Assembly: GCA_946902875.1 (NCBI GenBank)
Contig: OX336344.1
Location: forward strand, 23,705,791-23,769,790
From: Nematopogon swammerdamellus
Lineage: Eukaryota > Arthropoda > Insecta > Lepidoptera > Adelidae
DNA length: 64,000 nt
Direction: 5' to 3'
The position numbers and the translations under genes are program-made. Of the stretch, positions 41,441-53,504 are shown in pieces (position 1 is the stretch's first letter; every line of letters begins with the position of its first letter). The notes below the pieces were generated by a model. It ran no database searches, was not told the origin of the DNA, and saw only the letters and a list, made by a program, of their open reading frames with translations.

Positions 41441-42974
41441 TCCCAAACTACTCGTGTGGTCCAACAAGCAAGGATAGATATCGATGAGATCTTCACCAAA
41501 TTCACGAATCTGCGGCCGTGTCTCCGACACAGCCCACTCGTTTTTTTTTATTGTTACCCCTACTGCGCAAGCACAGTCGGGAAGACCTAACATCGGTTAC
41601 ACAACGTTGTTATTTAGTGAAACCTCAACGAGCCGCGTGCGGAGCAAGAACTAAACAATATCACTCTCTCACTAGACTCGTACATAACAAAGTTGACTCT
41701 GTAGTCAGCACGCCGAGCCCCGCACGCCGACAGCCGCGACGAGCTGAGCGGGTCGGCCACGGAGAAGAGAGGTGAGAGCAGGTGTGTGTTGCCGGCGCGG
41801 CGAGTAGCGCGGCGAGGCACCACTCCGCACCGCGCCCGCAGGGCAGTCCACAACGCAGCGCGCTGGCCACCTCACTCGTCCACATCACTCGCCATTTAAC
41901 AACACGTGCGTTGGCTCGTGACCACTTAGTGGGCGCGACTATTTTATTTATTTATTTGTTTATTTATTTCTTTACTAACTTTTTTATTTATTTGCCCTTT
42001 TAAACAGCGTGAATAGAACTATATAGAACTTATTTCTGTACGCCCCAAGGACAACGAGCGCACAACATGACAACATTTACATTAATCCTGTACTTTTCAC
42101 AGTACTATTTATTACACAAATTATAGATTCGGAGATAACTGCGTGTAACCCACAGATGGACAGACAAGAAGACAGGCAGACGGACAGACAGAGAGCCAGA
42201 CACCAGAGTGATCCCATAAAGACATCAATTCGAAATTTTGCGAGGAGACCCTGAAAACATCAAAACATCTGTTACATAACATACTCATAAATTACAATAT
42301 GATCCATATTAATAAAACAAATCATAGTATGCTAAAAAAAAAAAAAAAACTAAAATCTAATTGAACCAAATAAAAAATGCAACAAACAAGGAAAAATAAA
42401 AGCAAAATTAGAAAAATAAAAACAGACAATCAAAACGATACATTTACGACGATATTAAAATTGGGGAATTAAAAATAGGAATGATGCGATGCCACGCCCA
42501 CTTCAATGATGAATGGTCCCAGATGGTGACGACGTGCCCAGTTGGATTAGACCAACTCTTCTAAACTCCCTCCTCCGTGGCGCTCGCCGGCTCGTCGCGC
42601 GTCGCCGCTCGATATATCGCGAGCGGGGGCGGCGCGGCGGCGGAGCTACGGCCGCCATCAATACTGATCGCGTCCTGCGCTAACTGACGTTATTTACTAT
42701 TCACTTCCTCCACTAAGCACCGCCGCCCCCGCCCCCGCCGCCGCCCCGCACCCGCAATACCCTCCTATTGTACAAGGTTAGTGCGGAGATCACATCCCGT
42801 GTATTCCGGAGGCTGTACCCGTGTTCGCAAACGTGAAGATATCGTAACGCGTTGTACGGGGCCGCTCTCGCTGCCTTGGTTACGCGCCGTGTTGCAGCAA
42901 CACGTTCTCCTCGTTGCTGCAACATAGCCGCGGAATGGAGTGTTTCCAGCAGCATAATTTAAGTTACCTATGAG
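41441..42974. other. Intergenic with GC-rich patches
   Basis: 41700-41850 and 42590-42770 are GC-rich (for example gcgggggcggcgcggcggcgg, then ccgccgcccccgcccccgcc). 42320-42470 is A-rich. Short gttgcagcaac palindromes occur near 42890-42925. No gene supported. Confidence 0.35.
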
Positions 42975-43147
42975 TTAAATTTTTATTTCCCAAGTACAGT
43001 CTAGAATCCTTCAAGAGGGCGTAAATAGGTACCTGTCAGGCCGGTGTGAAAATCGTAACCCCAGCATTCAACCGAATGTCCGTGAATGTCGTTAGTCACC
43101 TTACGTGCGGCTCGTTGCCATGTGACGCACTTTCTATAAAAAAAATG
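42975..43147 (+). repeat. SINE family C, diverged
   Basis: cctgtcaggccggtgtgaaaatcg, 'gaatgtccgtgaatgtcgtt' agtcacctta, ttgccatgtgacgcactttctataaaaaaa. Same order as 44634-44806. Confidence 0.55.
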
Positions 43148-43394
43148 CGGTGTCGTGGGGTACCACACAGAAGCGAAGCTCTGTATTTAAAATTGAATTA
43201 TTGATCTCACTTAGGCAACTGACGAGTAAATTTCGTTCGTTCGTACTTTTATGACGTTTCACTTTTTTCATTTATTTCCCCATCCCAAAGGTGAGTTAAA
43301 AAGCTTCGCTTTAAAAATTTGTGCACTAGCATTGGAAATTTGATTTTTGTCCCCACTTGGATATTATGCCAAATGAATATTAGGTGAAATCGAT

Positions 43395-43810
43395 GCCACG
43401 CGGCGACCGCGGAGGCGGCGGCGGCGGCGGCCGAGCGGAGCCGAGGAGCCACGCACAACAGATCGTTCAATTCCCGTACAGGAGTTTGGAAAAATAATGA
43501 TAGACGCAACACTACGCTCACTACACATTGTACACGGTGCCTGGAGTAGTGTAGTGGCGGCGGCGGCGGGGCGGGGCGGGGCGGGGCTGGGGGCAGGGGG
43601 CAGGGTGGGGCGGAGTGGAATTTATAGAGGTCGGTGGAAATCGGAGCCGAAAGCGATTTATGAACGCCACTCATCGAATTTATCGCGTCGTTTTAAATTT
43701 CGAACAAATTCGACGTTAACTATCGGTCGTTTTGATTTCGCAGTATACGTGTGTGAGGAGCGAGTCTCGCGCCCGGCGGCGGGCGGCGGCGCGGAGAGAT
43801 TCACCTACTA
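43395..43810. other. GC-rich island
   Basis: 43400-43450 (gcggaggcggcggcggcggcgg), 43555-43615 ((ggggc)n) and 43770-43800 (cccggcggcgggcggcggcgc). Frames on both strands are low-complexity. May be a regulatory island, but there is no proof. Confidence 0.4.
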
Positions 43811-43904
43811 GCGGCTTCATTCGTACTTCCATTTCCATTGATTCTGACAAATTTACGAGAACTGGAAAAGAAAAAAACCTGCAATAATTCGAAATTTTTT
43901 TTAT

Positions 43905-44027
43905 TTATTTTTTATGGAAACTGACACGGTTGGCTACATCACCTACAACATCCGTGATGTCAGCCCATAACACCGGGTGAACTTGGTGCCATGTCAGTGC
44001 TTCCCTTCGGTCGTGCTGCAATTTTGA
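43905..44027 (-). repeat. SINE family A 3' part
   Basis: tttttttatggaaactgaca to 'gtcagtgcttcccttcggtc' gtgct; the complement of the family A tail. It faces the plus-strand copy at 44156-44533. Confidence 0.7.
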
Positions 44028-44155
44028 TATTTCAGCAAATATCCCGTTTGCGGTTTCCGTACGTAAAATGGTCCGTGGGGCCTAAAATGTTCCATTCAGG
44101 CTAATGAGAAATAATAGTTTACAAGATACATGTTTTAAACTGTTTATACAGTCAG

Positions 44156-44533
44156 TCACGATAGCTCAGTGGTGCAGACAGTAGACTCTTGCTATTGATT
44201 GTTAAGCAACGCTGGGCGCGGTCAGTTTTTGGATGGGTGACCGCTCGAACGTTGGAGGCTGACCGTGGTTCGGATTCCACGTAAAACTGTAGGTCCCTTC
44301 CCTTCCTACCTTACTTGGTGGTAGGGTTCAACCCGCCCGGGTTGGCACCACCGCACTGAATGAAACGTCGGTCGAAACGGCTATGTCAATAGTTTGTGTT
44401 TTCCGTCCAGTTCAGTGTAGCCGGCACGACCGAAGGGAAGCACTGACATAGCACCTAGTTCACCCGGTGTTATGGGCTGACATCACGGATGTTGTAGGTG
44501 ATGTAGCCAACCGTGTCAGTTTCCATAAAAAAA
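44156..44533 (+). repeat. SINE family A, longest copy, with tRNA- and 5S-like head
   Basis: Head: a tRNA A-box-like 'gatagctcagtggtgcag' (44160), then 44201-44250 'gttaagcaacgctgggcgcg' + gtcagtttttggatgggtgaccgct. The latter follows the 3' half of 5S rRNA with its internal control boxes (AAGCA.CG..GGGCGCGGT, GGATGGG.GACCGC). A ttggaggctgaccgtggttcgga block and 'aaaactgtaggtcccttccc' come next, then the family A tail to an A-run at 44533. A 5S-derived head makes this a SINE3-type element transcribed by RNA polymerase III (established for SINE3; inference here). Confidence 0.7.
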
Positions 44534-44633
44534 CACACACATACCACACACGCTGTCTCGACAATCAGGGTAAGTAGAGTAGGTAGAGAGTAGACCGGGA
44601 AAATGTCGATCGCACGCCGCCCTGTCCATCTAT

Positions 44634-44806
44634 TTCCTCCCAAGTACAGCATGGGGTTTATCGAAAGGGACGTGAAAAGGCTCCTGTCAGGCCGGCATGG
44701 CATTCGCAATCCCCATGTCCCATGTCATCACATATATCCATGGGAATCGTTAGACACCTACTTGCAGGTGAAACGATGCCACATGTCGCGCTATCCATAA
44801 AAAAGG
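44634..44806 (+). repeat. SINE family C copy
   Basis: tcgaaagggacgtgaaaaggctcctgtcaggccggcatgg, 'cgttagacacctacttgcag' gtgaaacgatgccacatgtcgcgctatccataaaaaa. Closely matches 63388-63550, so a reasonably young family. Confidence 0.7.
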
Positions 44807-46270
44807 TATCGGTGCTGTGCTGCAATAATAAGTCGGTACTCGTACTTAAACTATAGCTCAACACCGATCGTGTTTACAGATTTACACTCTAAATTATTAA
44901 TTCAATCATGACTTACTGGAGTTCCTTTACTCAAAAATAATTATGTTAAAACAATATGTAAGAAGTCGGGGGAAAAGACAACGTGGAGCAAATAGCTTCT
45001 AGCTATATCGATAGTATATTACTACTATGTCCTTGAAGGATTAAGAAATCAAACATTATTAGCACACACACACAAGCAGCTTGTTCCTACTTTATTATGT
45101 AAATGAATGTTGTGACTCTTGGATGTGGGTCTGTTTGTTGTTACGTCTTTGTGTCTGAAATGAACATTACGCCTTGTGGTATCAAGGATTGATTTGTACT
45201 CAAAACCACAACAGTTTAATTAGAATATATTTCCAAGAACGCTTATTAGGCTTAGTAGTACTAAAGAATATTACACCGATTAAACTTCGCTCGGCGTCTT
45301 TCATGCCGCGGGAACCACAGATACCGTGACACTACAATGTACCTAAATATTCAAAACAAATTAGTTAATTATAGTTAGAAAAAATATTTTCTTGAGGCAA
45401 AGCGTGTTTTCTCAAGAATAACACCCAGGCACCTAGATAAAGTTGAAAAATAAAACATTATGTAAATAGAATTTCATCCAAATCGTTAGAGCCGTTTCCG
45501 TGAAACCAATTATATCTATACATACATATTTATATTCAAGAATTATTGCTTTATTAAAGTAATAGGAATTTGATCAATTTCGTTTAAAGGACGTTATATA
45601 CTTTGATATTGCTCAAATTATGATTAATAGCGTAAATACCCAAAGAAATGTATCACAAAAGAGGCTTTTTCACCATTTGCGGTCTGTCTTCACACAGACA
45701 CGCAGTTTTCAAATATAATTTGAGAGAGCTACGTATTTAACGGGCGGAAGTCTATACAAATCTAAGCGGAGTGAGTGCCGCCCACGGAGCAGAGAGGAGG
45801 TAGAGAGAGTCGATCATAAGAACTGGGTACGTCACAACCAACTGGGAGCTTACATCATCAATGTGGACGTGACATTGAGTCAGCTGCGTCCACGAAGTGG
45901 TTGGGACCCAGCGTGCGTGATTGGTGGACTACGAAATTGTGCCTACTTCTAATAAACATCCTAACCAGACCCTACAAGAACGGCTCCTAAACCTTGTTCG
46001 GTGGCAATGCACCACATGTATTTTGAGCTTGCTGTCTCAGTTTGAACGTTTTTATACGTTGATGCTTCATTAAGTGATCTTTTCTTTTTTGCTGTCGAAC
46101 TGGGTGATTGTGCTCTGTGGTCGGAGCTACAGGCGCAGCCAATTTCACCCTCGAGTAGGTGCTAGTCCGGCTTGAAGGCGGACTAATGTCGCTGCGGAAA
46201 GTTAACCGTCGATTGCAGGAATAAGGATACACTCACACGGAAGCTCATTCCACACATTTGCATGCGAACA
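44807..46270. other. Intergenic, no supported gene
   Basis: AT-rich DNA with a (CA)n run at 45062-45074. No recognisable coding region or repeat family apart from scattered A/T homopolymers. Confidence 0.35.
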
Positions 46271-46287
46271 TACATACATACATAGCG

Positions 46288-46638
46288 TCACGCCTGTTTC
46301 CCGGTGGGGTAGGCAGAGACAACGGATCTCCACGTGCCACGATCCTGACACACCTCTGCCGCCTCTTCCACTCCCATAATGTTCTTCATGCATGCTCGTC
46401 GGTTACGGGTACTAAGCACTTGCCCCTTTTTGAGCACATGCCCGATCTGGTCCAGGTACGTGCGTCTAGGGCGACCCTTCCCGACACTTCCACTCACATT
46501 TGCTTCATAAATTTCTTTCGTTAGTCTCCTATCATCCATTCTTCCAACATGACCGAACCACCGAAGCATCCCTTTCTCAATCCTTGTCACTATATCTTCT
46601 TTCAACCCACAGCGCTCTCGCACTACACTATTTCTCAA
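46288..46638 (-). pseudogene. LINE reverse transcriptase C-terminal end
   Basis: Frame of 116 codons: [20 protein letters not shown], then [40 protein letters not shown], and [16 protein letters not shown] at the end. 'LRWFGHV.RM...R..K..YE..V.G..G.GRPR.T' is the conserved C-terminal region of RTE-like insect LINEs. The reverse transcriptase palm upstream is absent, so a 5'-truncated copy. The frame is still open, which suggests modest age. Confidence 0.7.
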
Positions 46639-46679
46639 TCTAAGCGCATGCGAAGTAAGAATGATTTATAGAATCGTGC

Positions 46680-47470
46680 CGTTCGAAGATCTCTTTAGGG
46701 TATAAAGGGGTGTTTCGCGAGAGTATGGTGAGTTTGGCGAAGGCGAACAGGAGGAGGTGAGTGATTGAGTGACTTGTTAATAATATAATATCTACGTCAG
46801 AACTCTAAGGAGCGGCTCATAACTATTTCATAACCAAATGAACTGATATTATGCTAAGATCTTGTGTGTGTTTATTATTTAAAGTTTTTATTTATTTATT
46901 TATTTCAACTGAGTGAGGATACTTAGTGTCCTCCTCAACTCCTCTCTACCCATCTTCTCCGTGGTGCCGCCCCGCGCCGGCCCGCCCCGCCCCGCCCCAC
47001 CGCCGCGCGAGCAACTTGTGCGAGCTCGCCTCACAAGAGCCCGGTTTATGCATTCATCGAGCGACTCTCTAGCGGCGCCGGCGCCGGCGCGGCGGCGGCG
47101 TCTCCTTCGCTTTGAGCTCGCGATATATTTCGATACTTCTCGTTTCTCATGAGAAGTTTTTTTATTATTGAGAGGGAAGGAAATCGTTAAAGGAGTTTTG
47201 TGCGCGGTTTTCCTTAATGAGGAATAAGAATACAACAATAAAGTGTGCTTCGCGTACGCGGAGCGGGGCGGGGCGGGGCGGGGCGCGGGGCGCGGGGAGG
47301 GGAGGGCGGCGTCGCATACGCTCAAGCGCTATAATATCTTGATAATATGTTAGAGGGCTTCAAGCGAATATTAAAAGAACGTACCCACATAGAAAGCTGA
47401 ACCACAAAGAAAGCCGGCACTCTAACACAGAATAATTCGCGGCTACTAACAATAAGTATAGCGACAACAT
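46680..47470. other. GC-rich patches, no supported gene
   Basis: 46965-47100 (gccccgccccgccccaccgccgc, ggcgccggcgccggcgcggcggcgg) and 47262-47312 ((ggggc)n, ggggcgcggggcgcgggg) lie in AT-rich DNA on opposite strands. 46885-46905 is a (tttat)n run. No gene. Confidence 0.35.
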
Positions 47471-47734
47471 ATTTTTATTTTATTTATTTTTATTTTCAAA
47501 TTTTTGGAAAACATACAGTTCCACATATAAGTATTACTAAATAATGTACGATAAAGTACTTAACCTAAAGGCCTAGACCGGTAAAGCTTCCACATTTACA
47601 CATATTTATGCATAAGTTATCATCATCTAAAACTATATAATGAAATAAATTTAGAATAAAGAAAGTTAATGTAGTATATAAAAAAGTACAATTAAACAAA
47701 TACGCAAAAACAATTACTCTGCGCTAACAAACGA

Positions 47735-48025
47735 TTTTACGCAGTCTTTTGAAGTTAAAGATATTTGAATATATTTTGAATACGCCCAATTTCGTCAATG
47801 TAGATATTGTATTGTGGGTTCCATTTTATTGAAGCGTATTACAAGTGAGATCTAACGTAGGCCGAATAAAGAAGTCGAAATGTAGACGGATCTTTAAAAA
47901 CAGTGCACGTGCGAAAGATAAAACCCAGCATCCTATATACTTTTTTTAGTTATCAATGTGTGATTTAAATCGTAATTTAATATCAAGGATGATACCTAAG
48001 TCACAACTCTCATTAACTCTTTTTA
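47735..48025 (-). pseudogene. Jockey-like LINE reverse transcriptase fragment
   Basis: On the minus strand, with stops and small frame breaks: CDLGIILDIKLRFKSHIDN, then MLGFIFRTCTVFKDPSTF, LLYSAYVRSHL, and WNPQYNIYIDEIGRIQNIF. This is the thumb/connection region after the YADD motif in jockey-type LINEs. The A/T-rich sequence toward 47470 may be the 3' untranslated region. No catalytic motif remains. Confidence 0.65.
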
Positions 48026-48057
48026 GAATTTGGTTATAAATATTATAATTATATAAT

Positions 48058-48455
48058 AACTAGCTTTTGCCCGCGGCTTCGCTCGCCGCCCCGCGGTGCT
48101 CCGCACCGCCCCGCACCTTTCCGTACTGGCCATATTGGTTTTCTGAAAAATTAAAAAAAGAACAGAATTCGGAATTGAAGTTTTTATGTGACGTTGATAG
48201 GCTTTTGTTTTTTCTTGGGAGAAGAGATGATGGCGGAATTTTATTCCACTTACTTGACATTTATCGTTATATTTTGGCAAATTTATAGCCTATGTGCTAT
48301 TCTGATGTATAAGCTATACTACTGCAAAGTCTCATCAAAATCCGTTTAGTAGTTTTTTGCGTTAAAGAGGAACAAAGATCCATACATCCATATATCCATA
48401 CATCCTCACAAACTTTCGCGTTTATAATGAATTATAATATTAGTAGGACTAGGAT
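48058..48455 (+). repeat. Lepidopteran 'cgcggcttcgctcg' repeat
   Basis: Starts 'tagcttttgcccgcggcttc' gctcgccgc, continues atagcctatgtgctattctgatgtataagctata, 'catcaaaatccgtttagtag' and ends tcgcgtttataa...attagtaggactagg. This is a very common lepidopteran repeat; the same start word appears in inverted pairs at 15962 and 17385. I do not assign its class firmly. Confidence 0.6.
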
Positions 48456-49290
48456 ATACTTACCAATATCGGAAACTGGCGACAGCGCTTTCGATACGGT
48501 GGGCATTCATGACACTCTTCTCTCCTTCCAAAATCTTTGCGTGATCCCATGATGACCATTACGCCTCTCGCCGTGCATTAAGACTTTAATTAATAATTGT
48601 GTTTATAACTGTTTATAATAAGCGTACATAGGTATGTAGTGCGGGAGTTGTTTTAGTTAGGTATTTCAAGTCAATAATAGTGTAACGCGTGCAACCGGTG
48701 GTGGCGAGCAAATATCGAATTGTCTCCAATCTACAAGACAAACAGTCGGCTCCTGATGTGTCGGCTCGGCCGGCTCTCTCTACTCTACCTACCTACGCGC
48801 TCCGGTTGATCTTCTCTCACATCTGTACTTGCTTCTATATAAACACCTACACACTACACACACACACTGCGAGCAGCTAATTAGAGCTGAAATATAAAAA
48901 AGCATTCCTGTCCGCACCGGACAATCTGAAGTGAGATGGGACCATGTCAGAAGCTCTAGCTACTCATATTCTTTAGTTCATGTTTTCAGTTCAGTAAAGG
49001 CAGTAAGGTTCGGTTTATATGTAAACTCCTACAATCCACGGATCTTAAAATCGCGGGTTAATAGCCTTTCCCCGGCAACATTAGTCCACCTCCAAGCCGG
49101 ATTGGCACCTCCTCGGTGGTGAAATTGGCTGCGTCTGAGGCTTCGACCTCGGGCAAAGCCGCCTACTTCGGAAGCAAAAAATAAACAATAAAACTTGCTC
49201 TATCGCTCTCTCCCTCTGTCTAAAAATAAAATACAAATACAACAAACTAAACAAGCTGTATGACTAAAGTTTCGCCTGCGGTCGCGCCGC
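48456..49290. other. Intergenic, no supported gene
   Basis: Ordinary DNA with a (CA)n run at about 48855-48868. No recognised gene or repeat. Confidence 0.3.
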
Positions 49291-50480
49291 CCCCGCGCCG
49301 CCGCCGCGCTGCGAGCTCACGTCGAGATATCCCGCGTGTTTGGGTCTCGGAATCTTTATAGATAGCGTTGAGAGGCTGGCGTGCTGCCTCTCCCTGCATG
49401 CCTGCAGTGCAAGGCTTCAGCGCGAGACATTAGACACGCCGGGGGCGGGGCGGGGGGCGGAGCGGGGGGCGGGGAGGCGAGTCAGTCGGACCGCGGCGGC
49501 GCTATGTGGGCCGCGTCAAAGGTGAAGGGAGGGAGGTATGCCGGCCGGCATTGCGACTGCAAACCGGCAAAGGTTCAGTTCGAGCTCCTCGCATTTGCTG
49601 TGAAGAAGCGACGGGGGCGGCGGCGCGGGGCGGCGGGACAGGAGGGGCGGCGTCGGAGGCGGGGCGGCGGGGGCGGCGCGGAGTGATGTTTGACTTTACC
49701 CGGCGGAACTTAGTTTAATTACATAGCTTATGTTACTTACAGCTGACGAAGACAATTTACATTGTCAGATTAATAATTAATTTATCAAATAGCAATTTGG
49801 TTCGTTTCTGAACAATTTTTCTTTCAGTAAAGCGAACAAGAAGAAGCTAATATAATCTGAGGGAATGATTGTGAAGCTGCCTCCCCGCGCGGCCGCGCGG
49901 TGCCGCCCCGCGCTCCCCACGCTTCCTGCGAACTCCGGCCTCTATGCCGACAAATCGATAAATCGAAACTTCAATCTTTTATGTCAATTAATAACTTTCC
50001 GGCGAGCTTACGCCTCAAAATGTATTAAGTAATTAACATTTATAATTACGCGGCGAACTTTCCACAAATCGGGAAGTTGGCCCTCGTCCGCGGCGGAGCG
50101 GGAGGGAGTGCGGGGGCGGCGCGCGGGGCGCGGCGGGTGGAGGCCATATTGTTCAAACTCAACGAGAGTTAAAAGCCACTTTTTTATGGAAAAAGGCATA
50201 AAGATCAAAAAACAATGAGCGCTATAATAAAACGCGAGAAGGGGAGCGGACAAAAAGGCAAAGAGTTGAGTGTAGCTCGTCATTTATCATCCTTTGTGGT
50301 GTCCCGTGAGCCGGCGGGCGGGGGTGGCGCGGGGGCGGCGCGGGGGCGGCGCGGGGCGGCGCGGGGGCGGTGCGGCGGCCGGCGCAGTGGCCGCGACTCG
50401 CCACCGGATCATCACTCTTCCATCACTTACTCTACCTACCGCGTCCGCCGCTCCCGCGCGCCGCCTCCGCACCGCCGTCC
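49290..50480. other. Cluster of GC-rich islands
   Basis: 49285-49320, 49438-49500, 49610-49682, 49885-49915, 50090-50140 and 50310-50470 are dominated by gggggcggggcggggggcgg and gcgggggcggcgcggggcgg units, separated by AT-rich stretches. It lies 3-4 kb upstream of the DIP-like coding start, so it could be the promoter region of that gene. No TATA/Inr pair stands out. Confidence 0.35.
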
Positions 50481-50819
50481 GATCTCTACTTACACTGCAC
50501 TTGTTCGCACTTCGTCCTAGCCTCATATTATCAATAAGCGCACTCATTTTAAACAATCATATTGTCTTCAGTATAATGTTAATAATATAGTGCGAGGCGC
50601 AGACTGAGCTCGCGCGAGCAAGCGACAGTTCAGGAATAACTGTGCGTTCGTAGCGATCGCTTCGTCTGGTGGGTGGTTCGTTGAGCGAGACGACTTTTCA
50701 CTTGTTCAAATATCATTCAAATAAATCAGAACTGGAAGAAATGTTGGGTAAGCCGTGTTAGCATACAGAGCGATGTTGATGGCCCGCTGGCCTTATTTAA
50801 TACTAGCTACACCTGCACT

Positions 50820-51093
50820 TCACTGTTCGGAACCGGTGTAAAACTGTAGGTCCCTTCCCTTGCCCCTTACTAGGTGGTAGGCTCAAATTGTAGCCGACTG
50901 GGTTGGTACCAGCGTACTGGATGTAAGATGGCCGCATAGCAGCCTCGTTTGTATTTTCCTTTAGTCTAGTATAGCCAGCAATCCAAGGAAGTCTCCGGTA
51001 TGGCATCTACCTTCTCGAAGGTAATATTGGCTGGTCGAAGCATGTGCTTTGGCCCCTCCGATTCAGCCTCGCATACCGGATTACACAAAAAAA
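50820..51093 (+). repeat. SINE family B, near-complete copy
   Basis: Starts ctgttcggaaccggtgtaaaactgtaggtcccttccctt, the same head block as family A at 44270-44300, then switches to the family B body ('taggtggtaggctcaaattg', 'aagtctccggtatggcatct', 'ggaagtctcc') and ends 'ccggattacacaaaaaaa'. So A and B share a head but not a tail. Confidence 0.7.
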
Positions 51094-51167
51094 GCTTTTT
51101 GATTCGCTCGCGTGAAATTCGTATTTAATAAAAAGAAGAAAGTAAGAAGACCGAGCTGCGTTTCTGC

Positions 51168-51450
51168 GTTACCTTTATTTCGGCGCGCGGAACAATTCGG
51201 TTTGTATGAGAGCCACATCTTAGCGTAACTGGAACTGAATTATATTTAGCCTATCCTGTGTCACGTATTATTATATGTGATTGTCCTAAGTTTCATCGAA
51301 TTCGGATGATCGCTTTAAGAGTTATGGAGGAACATACATACATACAGAATAGATTTCTAAAAATTTTCAATTTAGTTTTAGTTTACGTTTTAGTTTAGAT
51401 TTAGTCCAAACGCAATATCTCATAAAACAAAGTAACTTACTCTATGACCA
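51168..51450 (+). repeat. Dispersed repeat family F copy
   Basis: Partner of 2455-2735, with a (tttag)n-like expansion (ttttagtttacgttttagtt) near 51380-51405. It follows a scrap of the inverted-array unit (cgctcgcgtgaaattcgtat, gaccgagctgcg) at 51100-51165. Confidence 0.6.
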
Positions 51451-51494
51451 TCCTTTACATATTTATTCTGTCTATTATTATATATATTATATCT

Positions 51495-51812
51495 GTGATA
51501 TTATTCTGTCTGTCCGTCCGTACGTTCGTTGGAACCGTAATAGGTAAGTGATTGAAAGAAAAAGAAAACATATTATTTCTTATTAGGGCGGATAAAACAA
51601 CAAATGAGAAAAATATAAAAAGTTAAAAATTAATTAAATTAATTAATTTTCAGAAGAGGACCATCTATCGAATTATCGAAACATTTTAACAACAAAAGTA
51701 TGAACTTTCGCCGATTGATGACTGAGATAAAAATAATAAAAACCGACCGTTCACGCGGTGGTGCGGAGACCTCGGTGCGCGAGTTCGACTCGCACTTGGG
51801 CGGGTTTTTAAA
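51495..51812 (-). repeat. Family D copy
   Basis: gtctgtccgtccgtacgttcg, gaaccgtaataggtaagt, then a diverged middle and 'gcgagttcgactcgcacttg' ggcgggtttt at the end. Opposite orientation to 1336. Confidence 0.6.
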
Positions 51813-51962
51813 CGGTTTTATTTAGCTTGACTCCGTATATTTGTTTCTATCTTTGTTTCAAATCTTGCGACAACTTTTTCAACTACTTCTACTGAACCGA
51901 TTTTTATGAAACTTTGCACACACATTGAGTTCTCGTGACAATAAAATATTATGATAATTTCA

Positions 51963-52480
51963 ACTTGGTAACGAGGGTCTGATGATGGAGTCAGGAGGTG
52001 GACAGTGGAACTCTTCAACCGTTACTAGTAACCCCCTCGAGTTTGAGCTCATTTGGTTGGTTTGGACGAGTGTCCCATACTTCTACCAATACACTTGGTG
52101 ACGAGGGTCTGATGATGGAGTCAGGAGGTGTATAGTGCAACTCTTCAACCGTTACTAGTAACCCCCTCGAGTTTGGGCTCATTTGGTTGGTTTGAACGAG
52201 TGTCCCATACTTCTACCAATACACTTGGTGACGAGGGTCTGATGATGGAGTCAGGACGTGTATAGTGGAACTCTTCAACCGTTACTAGTAACCCCCTCGA
52301 GTTTGGGCTCATTTGGTTGGTTTGGACGAGTGTCCCATACTTCTACCAATACACTTGGTGACGAGGGTCTGATGATGGAATCAGGAGGTGTACAGTGGAA
52401 CTCTTCAACCGTTACTAGTAACCCCCCCGAGTTTGGGCTCATTTGGTTTGTTTGGACGAGTGTCACATACTTGTCGAATG
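51963..52480 (+). repeat. 130-bp tandem array
   Basis: About four units starting 'acttggtgacgagggtctga' at 51963, 52093, 52223 and 52353, about 95% alike. Each contains 'actcttcaaccgttactagt' and 'tttggacgagtgtcccatac'. The last unit runs straight into the helicase fragment. Confidence 0.9.
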
Positions 52481-52877
52481 CAAATGTATGAATGAAACAG
52501 ACATACCATCTGTTCAAATTGATTTTGAAAGGGACGGCGTACACCTTATCCATCCAAAAGCCATACAGTTTCCAGTAAAGTTTAATAATGGAACAGCTGA
52601 GAGACGGATGTTACCGATAATTTTGTCATGGGCCTCCACTGTCCATAAAATGCAGGGCAGTACTGTTGACCATGCTGTCGTGTATTTGGGCTCCAGACTA
52701 TTTGAGGAGGGTCAAGCGTATGTTGCATTGAGTTGCGTAAAGTCTTTAGAAGGGCTGTGTATTGAGGAGCTTGATTGTGAGAAATTGATAGGTAAGAAAC
52801 CGTGCAACAAAGATGCAATGAGAGAGTTGGAAAGGATGAGGAGTTTGCGTAATGATACGAGCCAAAAATCAAACTAA
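52471..52877 (+). pseudogene. PIF1/Helitron-type helicase C-terminal fragment
   Basis: Reads from about [20 protein letters not shown] to the stop: helicase motif V-like '[20 protein letters not shown]', then [20 protein letters not shown] and [20 protein letters not shown]. 'WA.TVHK.QG' and 'GQAYVALS' are conserved PIF1-superfamily motifs, common in Helitron RepHel proteins and in free PIF1-like genes. The expected arginine after YVALS is Cys here, and the N-terminal Walker motifs are absent. So it is a non-functional 3' piece, fused to the tandem array. Confidence 0.7.
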
Positions 52878-53504
52878 AAACGAGTAAATAAAAAAATAGG
52901 TAAAAAAACTTCTAAGTTAAACGGTTTTATTTAAAAAAAAAACTAGAAACAAAAAATCTGCTGTACAAAAAGCTAGAAAATAATAAGGACACAAACCTGG
53001 GCCTTCTTAAGATTTTACGTCTGGGTAAGAAATCGTGCAGTGCTGTCTTCTCATGTCGGATGCCAAAGGGCACTTTGTGTCGCTGCGTCAGCGGAATCAG
53101 TAATAAATTGAGACTTTTAACAGACTAATATAAAAACGTGGGGCGTATAATAAGCGTAATAACATGCGCCCCACCGTTTTTTAAAGATTGTTTTCATATT
53201 AAATACAAGAACGTTCTACGAAAATATGAAGCAGCGTAGATACGATGTCATTCTCAAAGCCAGGTGCAGGTGAAGTGGAAGCAAGCGGCGGCGATTACAT
53301 TTTATGTTTGATGTTTACCGCCTGCTGCCTGGACTGAAGTATGGACTATGGATTTAGGTTCCGTTTTCCCCTATTTGAGGTGTTGAATCTAAAAACTTGC
53401 TATGAGTTTTCCATATGTATGTGAATGTGTGCAACATTGATTAGTGTGTACAGCATATTAACTATTCTGTGACAGAGTAGTAAGTAGTGGTTGTATTGTT
53501 ACAG

